Shown piece after piece: positions 21,181-29,489 of a DNA stretch of 64,000 bases. A program made the translations under genes and the position numbers. The DNA is from Staphylococcus borealis (GTDB lineage: Bacteria > Bacillota > Bacilli > Staphylococcales > Staphylococcaceae). The stretch covers positions 124,001 through 188,000 of the forward strand of contig NZ_CUEE01000002.1 in the NCBI RefSeq assembly GCF_001224225.1. The letters run 5' to 3'. Below the pieces are notes generated by a model that ran no database searches, was not told where the DNA came from, and saw nothing but the letters and a program-made list of their open reading frames with translations. Each line of letters begins with the position of its first letter. Positions within the stretch are counted from its first letter, which is position 1.

Positions 21181-21795
21181 TTGGCAAAGTCTAAAAATGA
21201 ATTCTACCTTAGACGTGTACACTCGTTACTAGGTATTATTCCAATTGGTGCATTCTTAATCGTTCATTTAATTGTGAACCATCAAGCAACACAAGGGGCA
21301 GAGGCTTTTAATAAGGCGGCTGGCTTTATGGAATCAATTCCGTTTTTACTCGCAGTTGAATTTTTATTAATTTACATTCCGATTTTATACCATGGTCTAT
21401 ATGGTATCCACATTGCATTCACAGCTAAAGAAAATATCGGCCATTACTCATTATTTAGAAACTGGATGTTCGCATTACAAAGATTCTCAGGTATTGTGAC
21501 ATTTATATTTATCTTCATGCATTTATGGCAAACGACAATTCAAAAATACTTCTTTGGTAAAGCAGTTGATTTTGAATTGATGCACAAAACACTTGAAAAC
21601 CCACTTTGGGTCATTGTATATATCGTTTGTGTATTATGTGTTATTTTCCATTTCTCTAATGGTTTATGGTCATTCTTTGTAACATGGGGATTCTTACAAT
21701 CTAAACAATCTCAACGTGTTTTCACTTGGATTTCTTTAGTTGTATTCTTAGTTCTTGGATACATTGGTGTATCAGCAATTTTCGCATTTGTATAA
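21181..21795 (+). CDS. sdhC: Succinate dehydrogenase cytochrome b558 subunit
   Basis: 204 residues with five predicted membrane helices and conserved histidines (RRVHSLLG, VHLIVNHQ, LYHGLYGIHI, MHLWQT, FHFSNGLW) that ligate two haems b. It anchors the SdhAB dimer to the membrane and passes electrons to menaquinone. The start is TTG, 8 bases after AGGGGGGA. It is the first gene of sdhCAB. Confidence 0.96.
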   Translation: MAKSKNEFYLRRVHSLLGIIPIGAFLIVHLIVNHQATQGAEAFNKAAGFMESIPFLLAVEFLLIYIPILYHGLYGIHIAFTAKENIGHYSLFRNWMFALQRFSGIVTFIFIFMHLWQTTIQKYFFGKAVDFELMHKTLENPLWVIVYIVCVLCVIFHFSNGLWSFFVTWGFLQSKQSQRVFTWISLVVFLVLGYIGVSAIFAFV

Positions 21796-21919
21796 AACAT
21801 AAATAGTAATCACATATAGTACGTTGAAATTTTTGATAAGTAATTGATTTAGGTGCTTATCATATGAGCTTACGTAAACACGTTAAGCTATCGATATATT
21901 TTAGGGGAGTGACTTTTCT

Positions 21920-23686
21920 ATGGCAGAGAAAAAAATTATTGTTGTCGGTGGAGGACTTGCCGGTCTGATGTCAACAATTAAAGCTGCAGAACAAGGTGCG
22001 CATGTAGATTTATTCTCAATCGTACCTGTTAAACGTTCGCACTCTGTATGTGCCCAAGGTGGTATTAACGGTGCGGTAAATACCAAAGGTGAAGGGGATT
22101 CTCCTTGGATTCACTTTGATGATACAGTCTATGGTGGGGACTTCTTAGCGAACCAACCACCAGTAAAAGCTATGGCTGAAGCTGCACCATCAATTATCCA
22201 TTTATTAGACCGTATGGGTGTAATGTTTAGTAGAACGAAAGAAGGTCTTTTAGACTTTAGACGTTTCGGTGGTACACTTTATCACAGAACCGCTTTTGCA
22301 GGTGCTACTACAGGGCAACAACTATTGTATGCACTTGATGAACAAGTACGTTCATTCGAAGTAGATGGACTCGTTACGAAATATGAAGGATGGGAATTCT
22401 TAGGTATAGTCAAAGATGATGAAAATGCTGCAAGAGGTATTGTTGCTCAAAACATGACTACTTCAGAAATTAAATCATTTGGATCAGATGCAGTTATCAT
22501 GGCAACAGGTGGTCCGGGTATCATCTTTGGTAAGACAACAAACTCAATGATTAATACAGGATCAGCAGCATCAATTGCCTACCAACAAGGTGCTAAATAT
22601 GCAAACGGAGAATTTATTCAAATTCATCCTACTGCCATTCCTGGTGACGATAAATTACGTTTAATGAGTGAGTCAGCACGTGGTGAAGGTGGTCGTATTT
22701 GGACGTACAAAGACGGTAAACCTTGGTACTTCTTAGAAGAGAAATATCCTGATTACGGTAACTTAGTTCCTCGTGATATTGCAACGCGTGAAATCTTTGA
22801 TGTATGTATTAATCAGAAATTAGGTATTAACGGTGAAAACATGGTTTACCTTGACTTATCTCATAAAGATCCACATGAATTAGACGTTAAACTTGGTGGT
22901 ATCATTGAAATTTATGAGAAATTCACAGGTGATGACCCACGTAAAGTACCGATGAAGATTTTCCCAGCGGTTCACTATTCAATGGGTGGTTTATATGTAG
23001 ACTATGATCAAATGACAAATATTAAAGGCCTATTTGCTGCTGGTGAATGTGATTTCTCACAACATGGTGGTAACCGCTTAGGAGCGAACTCATTACTATC
23101 AGCAATCTATGGTGGTACTGTCGCAGGACCTAATGCGATTAAATATGTAGAAAATGTTGAAACAACATATACTGAATTAGATGATAGCATTTACCAAAAA
23201 CGTGTTGATGAAGAACAAGAACGTTTTGACAAATTATTAAATATGCGTGGTACTGAAAATGCATACAAACTTCACCGTGAACTTGGTGAAGTTATGACAG
23301 CGAACGTAACAGTTGTACGTGAAAATGATAAATTATTAGAAACAGACAAAAAAATCGTTGAATTAATGAAACGTTATGAAAATATTGATATGGAAGATAC
23401 GCAAACGTGGAGTAACCAAGCTGTATTCTTCACTCGTCAATTATGGAACATGTTAGTTTTAGCACGTGTTATTACAATTGGTGCATACAATCGTAATGAA
23501 TCTCGTGGTGCGCATTACAAACCAGAATTCCCTGACCGTAATGATGATGAATGGTTAAAAACAACATTAGCTGAATATCAAGGTAAAGAAGAAGCACCTA
23601 AATTTACTTATGAACCAGTCGATGTAAGTTTAATTCCACCACGTAAACGTGACTATACAAGTAAGTCTAAAGGAGGTAAAAAATAA
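21920..23686 (+). CDS. sdhA: Succinate dehydrogenase flavoprotein subunit
   Basis: 588 residues. An N-terminal FAD dinucleotide fold (VVGGGLAGLMS) is followed by RSHSVCAQGGINGAV, where His41 is the expected covalent FAD attachment residue. The catalytic region contains IQIHPTAIPG and ESARGEGGRI, and AAGECDFSQHGGNRLGAN lies later. It oxidises succinate to fumarate. It shares one base with sdhB. Confidence 0.98.
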   Translation: MAEKKIIVVGGGLAGLMSTIKAAEQGAHVDLFSIVPVKRSHSVCAQGGINGAVNTKGEGDSPWIHFDDTVYGGDFLANQPPVKAMAEAAPSIIHLLDRMGVMFSRTKEGLLDFRRFGGTLYHRTAFAGATTGQQLLYALDEQVRSFEVDGLVTKYEGWEFLGIVKDDENAARGIVAQNMTTSEIKSFGSDAVIMATGGPGIIFGKTTNSMINTGSAASIAYQQGAKYANGEFIQIHPTAIPGDDKLRLMSESARGEGGRIWTYKDGKPWYFLEEKYPDYGNLVPRDIATREIFDVCINQKLGINGENMVYLDLSHKDPHELDVKLGGIIEIYEKFTGDDPRKVPMKIFPAVHYSMGGLYVDYDQMTNIKGLFAAGECDFSQHGGNRLGANSLLSAIYGGTVAGPNAIKYVENVETTYTELDDSIYQKRVDEEQERFDKLLNMRGTENAYKLHRELGEVMTANVTVVRENDKLLETDKKIVELMKRYENIDMEDTQTWSNQAVFFTRQLWNMLVLARVITIGAYNRNESRGAHYKPEFPDRNDDEWLKTTLAEYQGKEEAPKFTYEPVDVSLIPPRKRDYTSKSKGGKK

Positions 23687-24534
23687 TGGCTGACAATCAA
23701 TCAGTAAAAGAAACTCCCGAAGAACTTCGCCAAAACGATAGTAAAACAAATGAGACAGAACAACAAAAGCCAAAACAAAAATCAATTAAATTGATTATTA
23801 AACGACAAGATAATCAAGACTCTAAACCATATGAAGAAACATTCGACATTCCTTATAAAGAAAACATGAATGTGATTGCATGTCTCATGGAAATTAGACG
23901 TAACCCAGTAAATAGTAAAGGTGAAAAAACAACACCTGTTACTTGGGATATGAACTGTTTAGAGGAAGTTTGTGGTGCTTGTTCTATGGTTATCAATGGT
24001 CGCGCAAGACAATCATGTTCAGCAATCGTTGATCACTTAGAACAACCAATTCGTTTAGAACCAATGAGTACATTCCCTGTAATACGTGATTTACAAGTAG
24101 ATCGTACAAGAATGTTCGATAACTTGAAACGTATGAGAGCATGGATTCCAATTGATGGTACGTATGATTTAGGACCAGGACCACGTATGCCTGAGAAAAA
24201 ACGTCAAACCGCTTACGAATTGTCTAAATGTATGACTTGCGGTGTTTGTTTAGAAGTGTGTCCGAATGTTACACCTAAAAATAAATTCGTTGGTGCCCAA
24301 GCAATTTCTCAAGTTCGTTTATTCGACTTACATCCAACAGGTGCAATGACCAAAGACGAACGTTTAGATGCGTTAATGAGCGCCGGTGGTTTACAAGAAT
24401 GTGGTAATTCTCAAAACTGTGTGAATGCTTGTCCTAAAGGTATTCCTTTGACAACGTCAATCGCTGCTATGAATAGAGAAACAACATTCCATATGTTCAA
24501 ATCATTCTTCGGTTCAGACCATAAAGTTGATTAA
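23686..24534 (+). CDS. sdhB: Succinate dehydrogenase iron-sulfur subunit
   Basis: 282 residues. The N-terminal 2Fe-2S ferredoxin domain has CLEEVCGACSM; the C-terminal part has CMTCGVCLEVCPN for one cluster and CGNSQNCVNACPKGIP for the next. It carries electrons from SdhA to the membrane haems. A charged N-terminal extension (about residues 1-35) is typical of the staphylococcal protein. The ATG overlaps the sdhA stop. Confidence 0.97.
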   Translation: MADNQSVKETPEELRQNDSKTNETEQQKPKQKSIKLIIKRQDNQDSKPYEETFDIPYKENMNVIACLMEIRRNPVNSKGEKTTPVTWDMNCLEEVCGACSMVINGRARQSCSAIVDHLEQPIRLEPMSTFPVIRDLQVDRTRMFDNLKRMRAWIPIDGTYDLGPGPRMPEKKRQTAYELSKCMTCGVCLEVCPNVTPKNKFVGAQAISQVRLFDLHPTGAMTKDERLDALMSAGGLQECGNSQNCVNACPKGIPLTTSIAAMNRETTFHMFKSFFGSDHKVD

Positions 24535-24604
24535 TACTTTTTAAATAGTTAAAGATAGCCAAAATCATAATTAGTGACAACTTAACGAATTTACAGTAGT
24601 TGAT

Positions 24605-24705
24605 AGAACTGAGAAAATGTGTAAATCAAACTTTTCTCAGTTCTAGTCATATGTAAGGGGTAGGGCAATGAATTCAAAAGAATTATGTCCTACCCCTTAC
24701 TTTCT
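24605..24705. repeat. Dispersed intergenic repeat, plus orientation, partial
   Basis: It has AGAACTGAGAAAATGTGTAAATCA with the return arm AACTTTTCTCAGTTCTAGTC, then GGGGTAGGGCAATGAATTC paired with GAATTATGTCCTACCCC and TTACTTTCTT. The second hairpin terminates sdhCAB. A weak cre-like GTAAAAACGTTTAC follows at about 24724-24737, in the murI leader. Confidence 0.75.
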
Positions 24706-24810
24706 TGTTGTCATTTAAATGTGTAAAAACGTTTACTCAATCGGATTAGTCAAACTCTCAACATGTATATGGTAAAATAACTATACTATGTGTTATAAGG
24801 ATGAATGAAA

Positions 24811-25611
24811 ATGAATAAACCAATTGGTGTTATAGATTCAGGCGTAGGTGGTTTGACTGTAGCAAAAGAAATTATGCGTCAATTACCTAATGAGACAATA
24901 TATTATTTAGGAGACATTGCAAGATGTCCATATGGTCCAAGACCTGGAGATGAAGTAAAAGCATTTACTACACAACTCGCTAACAAACTAATGCAGTTTG
25001 ATATCAAAATGCTAGTTATAGCGTGTAATACTGCGACTGCTGTTGCATTAGAATATTTGCAACAAGTATTGCCTATTCCTGTTATTGGGGTTATTGAGCC
25101 AGGCTCCAGAACAGCTATTATGACAACTAAGAATCAAAAAGTTTTAATTTTTGGGACAGAAGGGACAATAAAATCTGAAGCGTACAGACATCATATTAAA
25201 CGCATTAATCCTAATGTGCATGTATATGGCGTAGCTTGTCCTGGTTTCGTCCCGTTAGTTGAACAAATGCGCTACAATGATCCTACCATTACAAGTATTG
25301 TCATTCATCAAACGTTAAAACAATGGAGAAATACAGATGCAGATACAATAATTTTAGGTTGTACACACTATCCATTGTTATATAAACCAATTAATGATTA
25401 CTTTGGAGGAGAGAAGAAAGTTATTTCCTCTGGACTAGAGACAGCGCGTGAAGTAAGTGCTTTATTAACGTTTAGTAATGAACACGCGAGTTATACGCGC
25501 CATCCAGAGCATCGATTCTTTGCTACTGGAGATACAGTACATATTAAAAATATAATTTTGCAATGGTTAAAATTAGATGTTGAAGTTGAGCGCATCAGTG
25601 TAGATGCTTAG
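24811..25611 (+). CDS. murI: Glutamate racemase
   Basis: 266 residues with the two catalytic cysteines: Cys72 in [11 protein letters not shown] and Cys184 in LGCTHYPLL, plus the N-terminal DSGVGGLT. It makes D-glutamate for peptidoglycan. I use the ATG at 24811 (AAGGA at 24797, 9-base spacing, 266 residues as in S. aureus) over the ATG six bases earlier. It is followed by rdgB after 15 bases. Confidence 0.96.
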   Translation: MNKPIGVIDSGVGGLTVAKEIMRQLPNETIYYLGDIARCPYGPRPGDEVKAFTTQLANKLMQFDIKMLVIACNTATAVALEYLQQVLPIPVIGVIEPGSRTAIMTTKNQKVLIFGTEGTIKSEAYRHHIKRINPNVHVYGVACPGFVPLVEQMRYNDPTITSIVIHQTLKQWRNTDADTIILGCTHYPLLYKPINDYFGGEKKVISSGLETAREVSALLTFSNEHASYTRHPEHRFFATGDTVHIKNIILQWLKLDVEVERISVDA

Positions 25612-25626
25612 TGAGGAGGAATTATA

Positions 25627-26211
25627 ATGGCAGATATCGTAATCGCTACAAACAATAAAGGTAAAATTAATGACTTTAAATCTATCTTTCCCCACGATAA
25701 TGTGATAGGTATATCAGAGCTCATCGCAGATTTCGATGTAGAGGAAACTGGAACAACTTTTGAAGAAAATGCACGGTTAAAGTCAGAAGAAGCTGCAAAA
25801 GTGTTAAATAAACGTGTTATCGCAGATGACAGTGGATTAGAAGTATTTGCATTAAATGGAGAACCAGGTGTCTATTCAGCTCGATATGCCGGTCTAGACA
25901 AGAGCGATGATGCTAATATTGATAAATTATTGAAGAATTTAGATGGTATTGAACAGCGTGAGGCACAATTTGTTTGTGTCATTAGTATGAGTGCACCTAA
26001 TGAGCCGACGCAAACTTTCAAAGGAACAGTATCTGGTGTAATTACGACTGAGAGACAAGGTGAGCATGGTTTCGGATATGATCCTGTATTTTATGTTCCT
26101 GAAAAAGGTAAAACCATGGCACAACTCACAACAACAGAAAAAAGTGAAATTAGTCATAGAGGTAATGCAATTAAGAAATTAAATGCTTATTTGGAGAGTG
26201 AATCAATATGA
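25627..26211 (+). CDS. rdgB: dITP/XTP pyrophosphatase (HAM1 family)
   Basis: 194 residues with the family landmarks VIATNNKGKINDF at the N-terminus, TFEENARLKSEEAAK, ADDSGLEVFALNGEPGVYSARYAG, and GEHGFGYDPVFY with AQLTTTEKSEISHRG. It hydrolyses ITP, dITP and XTP to monophosphates, cleaning the nucleotide pool. A GGAGG ribosome site precedes it, and it overlaps the next gene by four bases (ATGA). Confidence 0.96.
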   Translation: MADIVIATNNKGKINDFKSIFPHDNVIGISELIADFDVEETGTTFEENARLKSEEAAKVLNKRVIADDSGLEVFALNGEPGVYSARYAGLDKSDDANIDKLLKNLDGIEQREAQFVCVISMSAPNEPTQTFKGTVSGVITTERQGEHGFGYDPVFYVPEKGKTMAQLTTTEKSEISHRGNAIKKLNAYLESESI

Positions 26212-26717
26212 CAAAGTGGCTTATCGTCAGTGACAATCATACAGAACCTGGTATTTTATACCATATTTATGAATCACATAAAGACGCTGAAATGTTACTA
26301 CATTTAGGTGACTCTGAATTCGAATACAATGACACAGAGTTAAGTCTATTTAAAAGAGTAAAAGGAAATTGTGACTTTTATCCTGAATTTCCAAATGAGG
26401 AAGTTGTGGAAGCTAAAGGTATTAAAGCCTTTTATACACATGGCCATTTGTATTCAGTTAATCAAACGCGCATGCACTTAGCTGAGAAGGCTAAATCACT
26501 TGGATGTCAATTTGCTTTCTATGGTCATACTCACGTCGCAAAATATGAACACTTTAGTGGTGTACACGTTATTAACCCAGGCAGTATATCACAATCCCGC
26601 AGTAATATTGAAGAAACGTTTGCCGAACTCGTTATTGATGAAGTAAATATGAATGCGATTTTAAACTTTAGAAATCGTGACAACCGTATTATAGAAACAA
26701 TAGAATTCGAAATTTAG
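26208..26717 (+). CDS. YfcE/MJ0936-type metallophosphoesterase
   Basis: 169 residues carrying the calcineurin-like phosphoesterase ligands: SDNHTEPG, LGDSEFEY, GNCDF, YTHGHLY and YGHTHVAK. Members hydrolyse phosphodiesters in a metal-dependent way; the physiological substrate is unknown. It overlaps rdgB by four bases and is the last gene of murI-rdgB-yfcE, closed by a strong terminator. Confidence 0.9.
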   Translation: MTKWLIVSDNHTEPGILYHIYESHKDAEMLLHLGDSEFEYNDTELSLFKRVKGNCDFYPEFPNEEVVEAKGIKAFYTHGHLYSVNQTRMHLAEKAKSLGCQFAFYGHTHVAKYEHFSGVHVINPGSISQSRSNIEETFAELVIDEVNMNAILNFRNRDNRIIETIEFEI

Positions 26718-26723
26718 CAAAGA

Positions 26724-26758
26724 AACACTTAGGCAAAAGTCGTTGCCTAAGTGTTTTA
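26724..26758 (+). terminator. Terminator after murI-rdgB-yfcE
   Basis: AACACTTAGGCAA pairs perfectly with TTGCCTAAGTGTT around a 6-base loop, followed by TTAATTATT. Confidence 0.9.
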
Positions 26759-26839
26759 ATTATTAGATAGGATAGAATTCAACTTAAATAAGTCATGTAG
26801 GATGAAGGTATTAGATTGAGAAGTAAAAACGAACCACTT

Positions 26840-26993
26840 TGGAGGCTGGGACAAAAATAATATAATGAAGCTATTTTGCAAATTTGCAGTAGCTGACTGA
26901 ACTGAGAAGGCGCTTAATTCAAGCTTTTCTCAGTTCTAGTCACCCTTGCGGGGGTGGGACAACGAATTTAAAAAGAATTCTGTCCCACTCCCA
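26840..26993. repeat. Dispersed intergenic repeat, best full-length plus-oriented copy
   Basis: It reads GAGGCTGGGACAAAAATAAT, GCTATTTTGCAAATTTGCAGTAGC, TGACTGAACTGAGAAGGCGC, AAGCTTTTCTCAGTTCTAGTC, ACCCTTGCGGGGGTGGGAC, and finally GAATTTAAAAAGAATTCTGTCCCACTCCC. Three nested hairpins are possible. I use it as the reference for the other copies. Confidence 0.8.
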
Positions 26994-27128
26994 TTGTTGC
27001 TTTCAATTATTAATTTAGTACTTACGGTTTAAATCATATTGAAGCTTGATAAATTAGAAAAAGCAGATATAAAAGTGTTAAGCATGTGTCAAAATAGTTC
27101 AGTTTTATTCTGTTTTGTTCGAAATAAA

Positions 27129-27170
27129 AAAGCCGAAAGCCTATAATAGCAGGCTTTTCGACTTTTATCA
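27129..27170 (-). terminator. Terminator of the tRNA-Arg transcript
   Basis: Read on the minus strand, AAAAGTCGAAAAGCCTGC pairs with the GGCTTTCGGCTTTTTT side and a T run follows. It lies 13 bases beyond the tRNA 3' end. Confidence 0.85.
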
Positions 27171-27182
27171 AAAGTTATATGA

Positions 27183-27256
27183 CGTCCTGGGAGGGATTCG
27201 AACCCCCGACCGATGGCTTAGAAGGCCATTGCTCTATCCAGCTGAGCTACCAGGAC
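27183..27256 (-). tRNA. tRNA-Arg (anticodon UCU)
   Basis: On the minus strand the acceptor GTCCTGG (27256-27250) pairs with CCAGGAC (27190-27184), with discriminator G at 27183. The D arm AGCTCAGCTGGATAGAGC, anticodon arm ATGGC-CTTCTAA-GCCAT with anticodon TCT, and T arm CGGGGGTTCGAATCCCTCC are all intact. It decodes AGA/AGG. The 3' CCA is not encoded. Confidence 0.96.
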
Positions 27257-27278
27257 ATGATTTTTTAACACAAGAATA

Positions 27279-27307
27279 ATTATAGCTAAAGAAACCTTAT
27301 TTATCAA
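27279..27307 (-). promoter_or_regulatory. Promoter of tRNA-Arg
   Basis: On the minus strand TTGATA (complement of 27302-27307) and TATAAT (complement of 27279-27284) are separated by exactly 17 bases, 22 bases before the tRNA 5' end. Confidence 0.78.
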
Positions 27308-27658
27308 TAGCTTTGATATAAAAAAAGTTTATATTTTTCACTAATTATGCGCATTTGTAACTCTTGCGAAACGAATTGACCAAAATTAGACGTTAAATCT
27401 TCTATATGCTATCTGCCGATTTTGAATTTCAACGTTAGTTATCAATAGTAGTACGATGAAATGCGTGAACAGGAATGGTATTGATAAAGTAATGTCATTT
27501 AATTAGTATGATCATTTATTAATACGCGTTTATTTACGATTATGCTTTGTTTTATGAATGAAAATAGACACAGATTAACTTAGCAAGGACTATAATTGAT
27601 GAAATAATCTGTTTAAGCGAGGGTTTTATAATCTAGTTTTAAGCGAATGTAAAGGTAT

Positions 27659-27672
27659 TGTAAACGTTTGCA
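27659..27672. promoter_or_regulatory. Candidate cre site (CcpA) upstream of the psm-beta operon
   Basis: TGTAAACGTTTGCA fits the catabolite-responsive element consensus at every defined position. It lies 63 bases upstream of the AgrA-like direct repeat and about 125 bases before the likely -10. The remaining part of the 27308-27939 gap is AT-rich and shows no convincing gene. Confidence 0.5.
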
Positions 27673-27735
27673 GAATTGTCTGATTTTGTACAACATATAT
27701 GAATGCCTAAGTGTATTCTAAGAAATCAAATGCCT

Positions 27736-27765
27736 ACAGTTTTGATGTTTAATGTTTGAGTTAAG
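27736..27765 (+). promoter_or_regulatory. Candidate AgrA direct-repeat site, psm-beta promoter
   Basis: ACAGTTTTG (27736-27744) and TGAGTTAAG (27757-27765) each match the AgrA half-site ACAGTTAAG at seven of nine positions and are separated by exactly 12 bases, the spacing known at agr P2 and P3. A TATAGT at 27797-27802 is a suitable -10. Direct AgrA control of psm genes is established in S. aureus. Confidence 0.55.
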
Positions 27766-27939
27766 AAAGATAGAACGCAAAACGAACAAATCGGTATATA
27801 GTATAAGTATCAAAACGATAGGTAAACAAAAACTTACCAATTCATCGTTTTTAGTTTTAAGAAATAGCTTAATGTATTTTGAACAAACGAGTGCATTAAG
27901 ATTCAAATATTCTAACTAAAAAGAAATGGAGCGATTTAA

Positions 27940-28074
27940 ATGTCAAAATTAGTACAAGCAATTTCAGATGCAGTTCAAGCAGGCCAAAACCAAGATTGGG
28001 CTAAATTAGGTACAAGCATTGTAGGTATCGTAGAAAACGGTGTTGGCATTTTAGGTAAATTATTCGGATTCTAA
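27940..28074 (+). CDS. Beta-class phenol-soluble modulin, copy 1
   Basis: 44 residues, the standard length of PSM-beta. It starts [19 protein letters not shown] and ends [14 protein letters not shown], close to S. aureus PSM-beta1/2 and S. epidermidis PSM-beta. The pattern is an amphipathic helix, DW near residue 20, then a conserved [13 protein letters not shown] block. The peptide is secreted without a signal peptide, by the Pmt transporter in known species, and structures biofilms or recruits neutrophils. A GGAGCG ribosome site lies before the ATG. It is the first of three tandem copies. Confidence 0.93.
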   Translation: MSKLVQAISDAVQAGQNQDWAKLGTSIVGIVENGVGILGKLFGF

Positions 28075-28134
28075 TATTTCGACTAATAACATTTCATTAA
28101 AATATAAATCTACATTATAAAGGAGATTATAATC

Positions 28135-28269
28135 ATGGAAAAAATCGCAAACGCAATCAAAGGTGCAATTGAAGCAGGTCAAAACCAAGACTGGACTAAA
28201 TTAGGTACAAGCATTTTAGATGTAATTTCTAACGGTGTAACAGAATTAAGTAAAATCTTTGGTTTCTAA
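28135..28269 (+). CDS. Beta-class phenol-soluble modulin, copy 2
   Basis: 44 residues, [19 protein letters not shown] to [10 protein letters not shown]. It shares AGQNQDW-KLGTSI with copy 1, but the block after it reads LDVISNG instead of VGIVENG, so this is the most divergent of the three in its second half. Its own AAGGAG ribosome site lies 8 bases upstream, 60 bases after the first copy. Export and role as for copy 1. Confidence 0.92.
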   Translation: MEKIANAIKGAIEAGQNQDWTKLGTSILDVISNGVTELSKIFGF

Positions 28270-28332
28270 TTCAACGCTTTTTTAAAACTTAGTTAATATC
28301 ATGAATTTAAAAACAGAAATGGAGAGATAAAT

Positions 28333-28467
28333 ATGCAAAAATTAGCAGAATCTATCGCAGCAGCAATTCAAGCAGGTCAAGATAAAGACTGGGGTAAAAT
28401 GGGTACTGACATCGTAGGTATCGTAGAAAACGGTATTAGTGCTTTAGGTAAAATCTTCGGTTTCTAA
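28333..28467 (+). CDS. Beta-class phenol-soluble modulin, copy 3
   Basis: 44 residues, [19 protein letters not shown] to [10 protein letters not shown], with [13 protein letters not shown] in the conserved block. Here Thr-Ser is replaced by Thr-Asp and an extra acidic residue is present in the linker, so the net charge is lower than in copy 1. A GGAGAG ribosome site precedes it. The operon ends at the terminator just downstream. Confidence 0.92.
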   Translation: MQKLAESIAAAIQAGQDKDWGKMGTDIVGIVENGISALGKIFGF

Positions 28468-28487
28468 TATACATTTTATGTCATATG

Positions 28488-28516
28488 GACCAGGGCAAGC
28501 GCTCTGGTCTTTTTTT
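28488..28516 (+). terminator. Terminator of the psm-beta operon
   Basis: GACCAGGGC pairs with GCTCTGGTC across a short AA(GC) loop and is followed by seven T. Confidence 0.9.
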
Positions 28517-28576
28517 AATTTATAGATCAATTTCTGTTAAAATACATAGTAATAAATAATGAGTAAGGATGAAACG

Positions 28577-29278
28577 ATGAAATATAATACAATTCTATTA
28601 GACTTCGATGATACTTTAGTTGATTTTTATGATGCTGAAGATAAAGCATTTCATAATATGGCAAAGCATTATCAACATTATCCAACAGCTGAAGACTTTC
28701 AATTTTTTAAACAAATTAATCAAGCACATTGGGAGGCATTTCAAGAAAATAAACTTACTAAAGAAGAAGTTCTATCCCACCGTTTTATTGAATATTTTAA
28801 TCATTATGGTATAGAAGTTGATGGCAAACAAGCGGATATTATGTTTAGAGATGAATTAGCAAAGGCACCTATTAAGCACTTTGATTCAACTTTAGAAACG
28901 ATAGATCGCTTAGCTCAAAATAATGAACTGTATATCGTAACGAATGGCGTTACGGATACGCAAAAAAGACGTATTGCGCAATTACAGTTTAAAGATACAT
29001 TTGCGGGTGTGTTTATTTCAGAAGAGACTGGCTATCAAAAGCCTATGATAGAATTTTTTGATTATGTGTTCGATGAAATAGGTGAAGCGAAACGAGAAAG
29101 TGCCATTATCGTAGGAGATTCGTTAACTTCAGATATATTAGGAGGCAAAAATGCTAATATCGCTACATGCTGGTTTAATATAAGAAACAAGAAGAACACC
29201 TCTAACATAGAGCCGGATTATGAAATTAAATCATTAGACGAATTAGTTAAATTAATTGAAATGGATAATGAAACATAG
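28577..29278 (+). CDS. HAD-superfamily hydrolase, YjjG type
   Basis: 233 residues. HAD motif I is DFDDTLVDF with the nucleophile and acid/base Asp; the cap is all-helical (about 17-95); motif II is VTNGVTDTQ, motif III Lys in GYQKP, motif IV VGDSLTSDILGG. YjjG proteins dephosphorylate nucleoside monophosphates, often modified pyrimidines; the substrate here is not shown. I start at 28577, where AAGG lies 8 bases upstream, instead of 28559. Confidence 0.87.
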   Translation: MKYNTILLDFDDTLVDFYDAEDKAFHNMAKHYQHYPTAEDFQFFKQINQAHWEAFQENKLTKEEVLSHRFIEYFNHYGIEVDGKQADIMFRDELAKAPIKHFDSTLETIDRLAQNNELYIVTNGVTDTQKRRIAQLQFKDTFAGVFISEETGYQKPMIEFFDYVFDEIGEAKRESAIIVGDSLTSDILGGKNANIATCWFNIRNKKNTSNIEPDYEIKSLDELVKLIEMDNET

Positions 29279-29376
29279 CTGAGTGCAGGGCTTAACGTAG
29301 AAGGCTCCGAACAGAGACGTCACACATATGTCAAGTTGAGCTAGTGAGCTATTAATTCTCAGTTATTCAAAAATTG

Positions 29377-29421
29377 AAGCCAGTAAATGAATTAAGTCAA
29401 AACGCATTTACTGGCTTTTTT
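29377..29421. terminator. Bidirectional terminator between convergent genes
   Basis: AAGCCAGTAAATG pairs perfectly with CATTTACTGGCTT around a 15-base loop and is followed by TTTTTT, serving the HAD gene. On the other strand the A-rich flank gives a weaker T run for the acetyltransferase gene. The 29279-29376 stretch before it holds no ORF that I can support. Confidence 0.82.
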
Positions 29422-29489
29422 CTAGTAATTGAATTTTGGTTTTATATAGAAACGATTTGAATCACTTTTTTGTTCACGTTATAAAACGA

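Noticed and set aside
24724..24737. cre site in the murI leader (GTAAAAACGTTTAC)
   Set aside because: It fails two defined consensus positions; kept only as a note in the repeat entry.
27718..27906. 62-codon minus-strand frame in the psm-beta promoter region
   Set aside because: It overlaps the proposed AgrA site and promoter, has no clear ribosome site and unusual composition; I do not support a gene.
29279..29376. Small RNA upstream of the bidirectional terminator
   Set aside because: No promoter or conserved structure could be defined by eye; only the terminator is reported.
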